A stretch of 24,916 bases of DNA from JBBTQX01 sp038064955 (lineage in GTDB: Bacteria > Patescibacteriota > Minisyncoccia > UBA6257 > GWB1-50-10). Shown here piece after piece: positions 19,910-24,916 of this stretch (position 1 is the first letter of the stretch; every line of letters starts with the position of its first letter). The notes under the pieces were generated by a model. That model did not search any database and was not told the DNA's origin. It saw only the letters and a list, made by a program, of their open reading frames with translations. The stretch covers positions 1 through 24,916 of the forward strand of contig JBBTRY010000014.1 in the NCBI GenBank assembly GCA_038064955.1. The letters are read 5' to 3'. A program made the position numbers and the translations under genes.

Positions 19910-22900
19910 ATGCTGAAAAAATTAGAAAAATTCTCGCTTCCGGAATTGGAAGAAAAGGTTCTGGAATTCTGGAAAATCAACAAAATATTCGAAAAATCCC
20001 TGGCTAAGAATGCCAAAGGTAAAAAGTTCGTTTTCTACGAAGGACCGCCGTCGGCGAATGCCCGGCCCGGCATCCATCATGTTATAGCCCGTGTCTTTAA
20101 AGACATCATTCCTCGCTTTAAGAGCATGCAGGGTCTTAATGTGGTCGGTCGACGGGGAGGTTGGGATACTCACGGTCTTCCGATAGAGGTTCAAACGGAG
20201 AAATCCCTTGGTTTTAATAATAAACAAGATATTGAACGTTATGGAGTGGCCGAATTCAATCGGAAATGCAAAGAACTTGTTTGGCTCTACAAAGATGAGT
20301 GGGAAAAACTCACTGAACGGATTGGTTTTTGGTTGGATCTCGAAAACCCCTACGTTACCTACGAAAATTCGTACATCGAATCGGTTTGGAACATATTAAA
20401 GCGCGTTTGGGACGATAAGCTCCTTTATCAAGGACATAAGGTGGTGCCCTGGTGCCCGCGCTGTGGAACCGGCCTTTCTTCGCATGAACTAGCCCAGGGT
20501 TATAAGGAGGTCACGGATATATCCGTTTATATAAAGTTCAAATTGAAGCCGGGTCAGAAAATCGGTAATTTTACAACGGACGACAAAACCCACATTTTAT
20601 CTTGGACCACGACCCCATGGACTTTGCCCGCGAACGTCGCGCTCGCGGTAGGAAAAGACATTGAATATCGGAAAGTAACTATTACGAGAGGAGAACACGA
20701 TGGAGAAGTTTATATTTTAACAACCACTAGAATAGCTGATACATTTCGTAGATCAGGCGTTTTTGATCTTGGTGAAAGATTGGATGGTAATGAGGAGATT
20801 AATGGTTTTATGGATATAGGTACTGCCATTAAAGGAAAAGATTTGATTGGTTTGGAATACGAGCCGCTCTTTGACGTTCCGGCGCTCAAATCAAAAACTT
20901 CCTACAAAATCTATGATGCAAAGTTTGTAACAACAACCGATGGCACAGGCGTGGTGCATACCGCCGTGATGTACGGCGAAGACGATTATAATCTCGGGAA
21001 AGAAATCGGCCTGCCCCAGCACCATACCGTGGATGAGCAAGGGAAGTTCACGAAGGATGTGAAAGGGTTCGAAGGAATGGTCGTGAAATCAAAAGATGAG
21101 AAGACCGAAAGCGAGACCACCCAGAAAGTCATTGATCATCTGAAATCCAAAAACAACTTCCTTAGAACCGAACCTTATAAGCACGAATATCCCTTCTGCT
21201 GGCGTTGCTCCACGCCGCTCATATATTACGCCCGCGATTCGTGGTTCATCGCGATGTCGAAGCTCCGTCCGAAGCTCCAAAAAGCGAATAAAAACATCAA
21301 TTGGGTACCCGAGAATATCCGGGACGGCCGTTTCGGCGAATGGATAAAAGAAGTGAAAGATTGGGCGATTTCCCGCGAAAGATACTGGGGCACGCCCTTG
21401 CCTATCTGGCATTGCAAAAAATGCCGCCATTTCCGGTGCATCGGGAGCCTGGAAGAACTTGAAGACGGGGGAAAGAAAAAAGAAAAGAATCGCTATATTA
21501 TCGTCCGGCATGGCGCAGCGGAAAATAATTTGAAGAACATCTGTGATTCCGACGCCCTAAAATCCGTCTTCAATCTCACTCTCAAAGGGCGGGTTCAGGT
21601 GGAGGCGCTGGCTAAGAAATTAAAAAAAGAAAAAATAGACATCTTGTTTTCGTCGGATTTTCCGCGCACGAAAGAAACGGCGGAAATACTGAAGTCCGCT
21701 CTCGGCTTGGGAAAGATAAATCTCGACGCGCGCCTGCGGGAGATAAATGTAGGGGATTTCAACGGTCAGCCGGATGAAAATTACGGGAATTTCTGCAAGG
21801 ATTACGCGGAAAAATTCGTGAAGCGTCCACCCCAAGGCGAGAATCTGACGGACCTGCGGAGCCGGCTCTTCGATTTCGTGAATGAAAAAGAAAAAGAATT
21901 TTCCGGTAAAACATTTTTGATAGTGAGTCACGAATATACCATCTGGATGCTTGCGAGCATCCTGAATGGCTGGGGCAATCGGGAAGCGATTGAAGAAAAA
22001 AACAAGTGCGGGGGAGATTTCATCGCGAATGCCGGAATGGAAATTTGCGAATTCAAAGACGTTCCGAGAAACGAAAGTGGCGAGACGGATCTTCATCGTC
22101 CGTATTTGGATAATGTGAAAATTGCCTGTGACCGGTGCGGCGGAGATATGGAAAGGATAAAGGAAGTGCTAGATGTATGGTTTGATTCTGGCGCGATGCC
22201 CTTTGCTCAGAGCCATTACCCGTTCAACAAGGAGATGGATTATCCAGCCGATTACATCTCTGAGGGCATGGACCAGACCAGGGGCTGGTTTTATACCCTC
22301 CTTGCCATAGGCGTTTTAATGGGCAAAAACAGCCCCTATAAGAACGTTATCTGCTTGGGGCTCATATTGGATAAGAACGGGCAAAAAATGTCCAAATCCA
22401 AGGGGAATATCGTGGATCCCTGGGAGATGATGGCAAAGCACGGCGTGGATGCCATTCGCTGGTATTTCTATACCGTAAATCCGCCGGGCGAGTCGAAGAA
22501 GTTCGACGAGGCTGAAATAACCAAGACCTCCCGCCAGATATTTTCCCTACTTTACAACTCATTCGTTTTTCTAGAAACATACAGAAGTAAAAATTCCAAA
22601 ATCCAAATGACAAATTCCAAATTGACGAATATTTTGGATAAGTGGATTTTGAGCCGGTTGAACGAGACAATAGAATCGGTGACCAGAAAACTGAATCACT
22701 ACGGGATTAGTGAAGCTGGCCGGGCCATTGAGGATTTCGTCGGCGATCTCTCCCGATGGTATATCCGCCGCTCCCGTCGGCGCTTCTCCGCCGTCACCAA
22801 AGGTTTTGGCGGACAGGCAGAAGCCTTGGATTTTGAAGCGGCATCGGCGACCCTTAGACACGTACTCACTGAAACCAGTAAGCTAATGGCGCCCTTCGCT

Positions 22901-23539
22901 CCCTTCTTCTCTGAGGCGCTGTATCTATCATTGAATAATGAATTAGGAATTAAGAATGAGGGGCATAATTCGAAATTCAAAATTCCTAAATCAGTTCACT
23001 TGGCCGATTGGCCCAAAGCGGATAAAAAGGCGATAAATAAGAAGCTTACCGTTTCAATGGATGAGATTCGCACTATCGCGAGCAGTGTTCTGGCCAAGCG
23101 CGCCGAGATCGGCATCAAGGTGCGCCAGCCGCTCGCATCCCTCAATATCAAGGATGTGAAACTGAAGAGCCAAAAAGAACTTTTGGATATATTGAAGGAT
23201 GAGGTGAATGTTAAGGAGATAAAATTCGATGCTAATCTCAAAGTGGAGTTCGAACTGGATACCAAGATAACCCATGAACTCAAAGAGGAGGGGACGTTGC
23301 GGGAACTCGTGAGGACCATTCAGGATTTGCGTCAGGACGCGAAGCTCACGCCGCAGGATACCGTGGAATTATTCATTAATGGCGCGGAAGAGATTAAATT
23401 CATCGTTTCAAAATACGGCGAGCTCTTGAAAAAAGAAGTTAAAGCGGAAAGAGTTGAGATCGGCCGGCCACCGAGATTCGACGCTGAGATCGAAACTCGG
23501 ATAGACGAAATGCCGGTTTGGATAGGAATAAAAAAATAA
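19910..23539 (+). CDS. ileS: Isoleucyl-tRNA synthetase with inserted histidine-phosphatase domain
   Basis: A 1209-residue protein. IleRS parts in order: EGPPSANARPGIHHVIAR (HIGH region, 44-61), GGWDTHGLPIE, CP1 editing domain with WTTTPWTLPANVAL (from 232), GTGVVHTA (345) and GEDDY (356-360), ERYWGTPLPIW (from 490), DVWFDSG (755-761), KMSKSKG (826-832), the anticodon-binding domain and a C-terminal DUF5915-like part of the IleS2/eukaryote-like type. Between GSLEEL (512-517) and LHRPYLDN (728 on), about 200 residues form a phosphoglycerate-mutase-like domain: RYIIVRHGAAENN (His534), SSDFPRTKETAEIL (Arg586), LREINVGDFNG (Glu611) and IVSHEYTIW (His674). All catalytic residues appear intact. In ordinary IleRS this spot is a short loop. 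The synthetase role is clear; the role of the phosphatase is unknown. Two short repeats are also inserted in the anticodon region. TAGAAT lies 12 bases before the start. Confidence 0.93.
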   Translation: MLKKLEKFSLPELEEKVLEFWKINKIFEKSLAKNAKGKKFVFYEGPPSANARPGIHHVIARVFKDIIPRFKSMQGLNVVGRRGGWDTHGLPIEVQTEKSLGFNNKQDIERYGVAEFNRKCKELVWLYKDEWEKLTERIGFWLDLENPYVTYENSYIESVWNILKRVWDDKLLYQGHKVVPWCPRCGTGLSSHELAQGYKEVTDISVYIKFKLKPGQKIGNFTTDDKTHILSWTTTPWTLPANVALAVGKDIEYRKVTITRGEHDGEVYILTTTRIADTFRRSGVFDLGERLDGNEEINGFMDIGTAIKGKDLIGLEYEPLFDVPALKSKTSYKIYDAKFVTTTDGTGVVHTAVMYGEDDYNLGKEIGLPQHHTVDEQGKFTKDVKGFEGMVVKSKDEKTESETTQKVIDHLKSKNNFLRTEPYKHEYPFCWRCSTPLIYYARDSWFIAMSKLRPKLQKANKNINWVPENIRDGRFGEWIKEVKDWAISRERYWGTPLPIWHCKKCRHFRCIGSLEELEDGGKKKEKNRYIIVRHGAAENNLKNICDSDALKSVFNLTLKGRVQVEALAKKLKKEKIDILFSSDFPRTKETAEILKSALGLGKINLDARLREINVGDFNGQPDENYGNFCKDYAEKFVKRPPQGENLTDLRSRLFDFVNEKEKEFSGKTFLIVSHEYTIWMLASILNGWGNREAIEEKNKCGGDFIANAGMEICEFKDVPRNESGETDLHRPYLDNVKIACDRCGGDMERIKEVLDVWFDSGAMPFAQSHYPFNKEMDYPADYISEGMDQTRGWFYTLLAIGVLMGKNSPYKNVICLGLILDKNGQKMSKSKGNIVDPWEMMAKHGVDAIRWYFYTVNPPGESKKFDEAEITKTSRQIFSLLYNSFVFLETYRSKNSKIQMTNSKLTNILDKWILSRLNETIESVTRKLNHYGISEAGRAIEDFVGDLSRWYIRRSRRRFSAVTKGFGGQAEALDFEAASATLRHVLTETSKLMAPFAPFFSEALYLSLNNELGIKNEGHNSKFKIPKSVHLADWPKADKKAINKKLTVSMDEIRTIASSVLAKRAEIGIKVRQPLASLNIKDVKLKSQKELLDILKDEVNVKEIKFDANLKVEFELDTKITHELKEEGTLRELVRTIQDLRQDAKLTPQDTVELFINGAEEIKFIVSKYGELLKKEVKAERVEIGRPPRFDAEIETRIDEMPVWIGIKK
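21488..22080 (+). other. Histidine phosphatase (PGM-like) domain within ileS
   Basis: The segment encodes residues about 527-723 of the IleRS. It contains the RHG phosphate-binding loop, the second arginine in PRTKETA, the acid Glu in the REINVGDFNG block and the second His in SHEYTIW. It is in the same frame as the synthetase with no stop, so this is a fusion and not a frameshift artefact. Confidence 0.88.
22591..22621. repeat. A-rich 31-bp repeat, copy in ileS
   Basis: 28 of 31 bases are identical to 19442-19472 in argS. It is read in frame as NSKIQMTNSKL at the start of the anticodon-binding domain. Confidence 0.7.
22943..22989. repeat. Inverted repeat inserted in ileS
   Basis: TTAGGAATT and AATTCCTAA flank an A/T-rich centre containing AAATTCAAAATTCC. 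It encodes the poorly conserved LGIKNEGHNSKFKIPK segment. Confidence 0.45.
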
Positions 23540-23581
23540 ACGTCACTATTTCATCCTATTTTAGGACTACATAGTGACGTT
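23531..23581 (-). terminator. Long hairpin terminator at the 3' end of the minus-strand pair
   Basis: AACGTCACTAT (23539-23549) and ATAGTGACGTT (23571-23581) form an 11-bp stem. The loop holds a second small hairpin (CCTA/TAGG). On the minus strand it is followed by TTTATTTTTTTA. It overlaps the stop of the 66-residue gene and abuts the ileS stop, so it may also help end ileS. Confidence 0.75.
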
Positions 23582-23767
23582 GTTTGCCGCTTCCAATATT
23601 ATCTTTTCATGAGAAAGACCGAGTTTTTTTTGGATATCTTTCATATACTGGGAGGGCTTGATTACCCCCAAATTCTTTCGGGCGTTTACAATTACCAACC
23701 TGACATACTCAAATATCAGTCGGCGTCTTTCCTGCTGTTCAGATTTGTCCGTTATCTTCTTTTCCAT
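23567..23767 (-). CDS. Small protein of unknown function (66 residues)
   Basis: A 66-residue, charged, probably helical protein. The N-terminal part is Lys/Glu/Arg-rich (MEKKITDKSEQQERRR), followed by LIFEYVRLVIVNARKNLGVI and YMKDIQKKLGLSHEKIILEA. The last segment could form a short helix-turn-helix-like pair, but this is weak. The start overlaps the end of the upstream gene by 29 bases, and a GGAGG ribosome-binding sequence lies about nine bases before the ATG, supporting this start and coupled translation. No family is recognised. It ends inside a terminator hairpin. Confidence 0.55.
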   Translation of the reverse strand: MEKKITDKSEQQERRRLIFEYVRLVIVNARKNLGVIKPSQYMKDIQKKLGLSHEKIILEAANNVTM

Positions 23768-24209
23768 TTTCTAATACCTCCATTTCTATTAACCGTTGAT
23801 AGGTTGTTCTTAATGCAAACGTTGCGTAGGTAGCTCTTGAGCCTGTTGAACCGTGCAGAGATTCTATCCATTGTCCATTCTTACCGGATTTGATAAGAGC
23901 TCTGGCGAGAATATTAATGCTGTCTATGGTGGCGTTATGGACCACCCTTTTCTCTTTATCAAACTTTGCTTTTTCTTCCTGGTTTTCCCGGGTGTTTTCC
24001 CTACTATCAAATTCCTGATATTGAGCCACTGTTTCTGTATACCTCTCGCAGTAGTCAACCACTTCGCTAAGAAGACCCTCTAAAATCAGATCTCCTTCGC
24101 ACAATTTTTCAAGCTCGCTTAGCTCGATGACCGGTTTTGGCAGTTCTGGATTGCTAAAATTATCCTTCAGTTCCCGAACAGTTTCTGGGTATGTCTCTTT
24201 AAGATTCAT
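23739..24209 (-). CDS. Helical protein of unknown function (156 residues)
   Basis: A 156-residue acidic protein, predicted soluble and mostly helical. Conserved-looking features are LKETYPETVRELKDNFSNPE at the N-terminus, a long charged central helix (ENTRENQEEKAKFDKEKR) and a C-terminal NATIDSINILARALIKSGK then TYATFALRTTYQRLIEMEV. The start at 24209 was chosen because AAGGA lies seven bases upstream, and a TACAAT -10 at 24234 would start a short leader. Starts at 24281 or 24227 lack this support. The downstream 66-residue gene overlaps it. No family can be named with confidence. The pair looks like a compact two-gene cassette. Confidence 0.55.
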   Translation of the reverse strand: MNLKETYPETVRELKDNFSNPELPKPVIELSELEKLCEGDLILEGLLSEVVDYCERYTETVAQYQEFDSRENTRENQEEKAKFDKEKRVVHNATIDSINILARALIKSGKNGQWIESLHGSTGSRATYATFALRTTYQRLIEMEVLENGKEDNGQI

Positions 24210-24228
24210 ATTGGATTCCTTAAACATG

Positions 24229-24234
24229 ATTGTA
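24229..24234 (-). promoter_or_regulatory. Putative -10 element for the two-gene cassette
   Basis: TACAAT on the minus strand, about 12 bases before the AAGGA ribosome-binding sequence (24221-24217). One of the few leadered, Shine-Dalgarno-type starts in the window. Confidence 0.35.
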
Positions 24235-24284
24235 AAATAAATTTCAACTTGAAGAATAACACTTCTTATTATTTTTGGCAATAG

Positions 24285-24916
24285 TTAGCTAATTAGGCCA
24301 ATTTTCTTCTTTACTTCCTTGAGTTTTTTAGAAGCCACGATATTGGCCTTTTTGTTCCCCGCCGCTACGGTCTTGTTAATAAGACCGGCATTTTTTAGGA
24401 ACCCTTTCTTCTTTTTTTGGAACGGCGCGAGGGCCTTCACGGCCGCTTCCGCCAAATCGCGTTTGAACTGGCCGTAACCCTTTTCGGCGTATCTTTTTTC
24501 GATGGAGGCACCGATCTCACCCGTAAAGGCGGAGTAGAGGAGCACGAGATTGCCGATACCCTCCTTACCCTCCATCTCGGCTTTGATCTCGTTGCCGGAG
24601 TCGGTGACGGCGCTCATTATTTTTTTGCGAATGACTTCGGGAGAATCATCAATGAAAAGGCAGCCGGCCGGGCGGGATTTGGACATCTTCTTTTTCGGTT
24701 CGTTCAGACTCATCACGCGCGAGTTCTCTGTCAAAAGCGGTTGAGGTTCAATAAACATCTTCCCATATTTATTGTTGAATTTTCGGGCGATGGTGCGGGC
24801 GAATTCCAGATGCTGAAGCTGGTCATCGCCCACTGGTACGAACTTGGCATTATAAATGATGATGTCCGCGGCCATGAGAACGGGGTAGTTAAATAGACCG
24901 ACATTGATGTTTTCCG
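24285..24916 (-). CDS. trpS: Tryptophanyl-tRNA synthetase, C-terminal part (5' truncated by window end)
   Basis: The minus-strand frame is open to the window edge, with 210 residues visible. Seen: NVGLFNYPVLMAADIIIYNA, VPVGDDQLQHLEFARTIARK (the tryptophan and tRNA-acceptor region of TrpRS), the KMSKS loop in KKKMSKSRP, and a C-terminal helical part with GKEGIGNLVLLYSAFTGE. The HIGH motif lies outside the window. It charges tRNA-Trp in the cytoplasm. Odd: the tail after about residue 160 is strikingly Lys-rich (FQKKKKGFLKNAG, KKLKEVKKKIG). The two-gene cassette lies downstream on the same strand with its own putative promoter. Confidence 0.95.
   Translation of the reverse strand, partial: ENINVGLFNYPVLMAADIIIYNAKFVPVGDDQLQHLEFARTIARKFNNKYGKMFIEPQPLLTENSRVMSLNEPKKKMSKSRPAGCLFIDDSPEVIRKKIMSAVTDSGNEIKAEMEGKEGIGNLVLLYSAFTGEIGASIEKRYAEKGYGQFKRDLAEAAVKALAPFQKKKKGFLKNAGLINKTVAAGNKKANIVASKKLKEVKKKIGLIS

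Overview
The window looks like a chromosomal scaffold from a Candidate Phyla Radiation bacterium (Patescibacteria), most likely of the Parcubacteria group. This rests on gene content and style, not on a marker search. Genes are short and tightly packed. Many small proteins look lineage-specific. The aminoacyl-tRNA synthetases are unusual, small GIY-YIG, cupin and ASCH-type proteins are present, and short repeats are inserted in frame into essential genes. A run of 100 N at 19764-19863 marks a scaffold join.

Layout, left to right. Positions 1-3856 (+) hold the 3' end of a beta-CASP metallo-beta-lactamase nuclease, a LOG-type Rossmann protein, a stand-alone EF-Tu-domain-II-like protein, an amino-acid permease and an O-antigen-ligase-type membrane protein, ending in a palindromic terminator. 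A tRNA-Arg(CCG) follows on the minus strand. Positions 4026-6690 (+) encode envelope proteins: a small anchored protein, a secreted protein with five regular four-cysteine repeats and a Gln/Gly-rich tail, and a two-helix membrane protein. Positions 6788-8919 carry a PIF1-type helicase, a possible transposase remnant, a terminator, a DUF3850/ASCH-like protein and a tiny zinc-ribbon protein. A metallophosphoesterase lies on the minus strand (8921-9616). murI and murB (9766-11554) supply peptidoglycan precursors. Positions 11785-15100 form a tight operon: small membrane protein, membrane-anchored ClpC-like AAA+ protein and Nudix hydrolase.

From 15121 the theme is translation. infC-rpmI-rplT are on the minus strand behind a structured leader region. 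A cupin and a GIY-YIG nuclease follow, then smpB-ssrA (minus; the tmRNA is complete) and argS (plus). After the gap comes a 1209-residue ileS that carries a complete histidine-phosphatase domain inside its catalytic region. The window ends with two unknown small genes and the C-terminal part of trpS, all on the minus strand.

Three features run through the whole window. First, most genes that begin a transcript have a -10-like hexamer 6-7 bases upstream of the start codon, which implies leaderless mRNAs, whereas genes inside operons use ATGA overlaps or short gaps. infC appears to be leaderless with an ATC start. Second, there are two related foldback elements, after murB and before infC: they share core words, but their arms differ between copies while remaining self-complementary. 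Third, short repeats have inserted in frame into argS, ileS and murB. The most striking single object is the IleRS-histidine phosphatase fusion.
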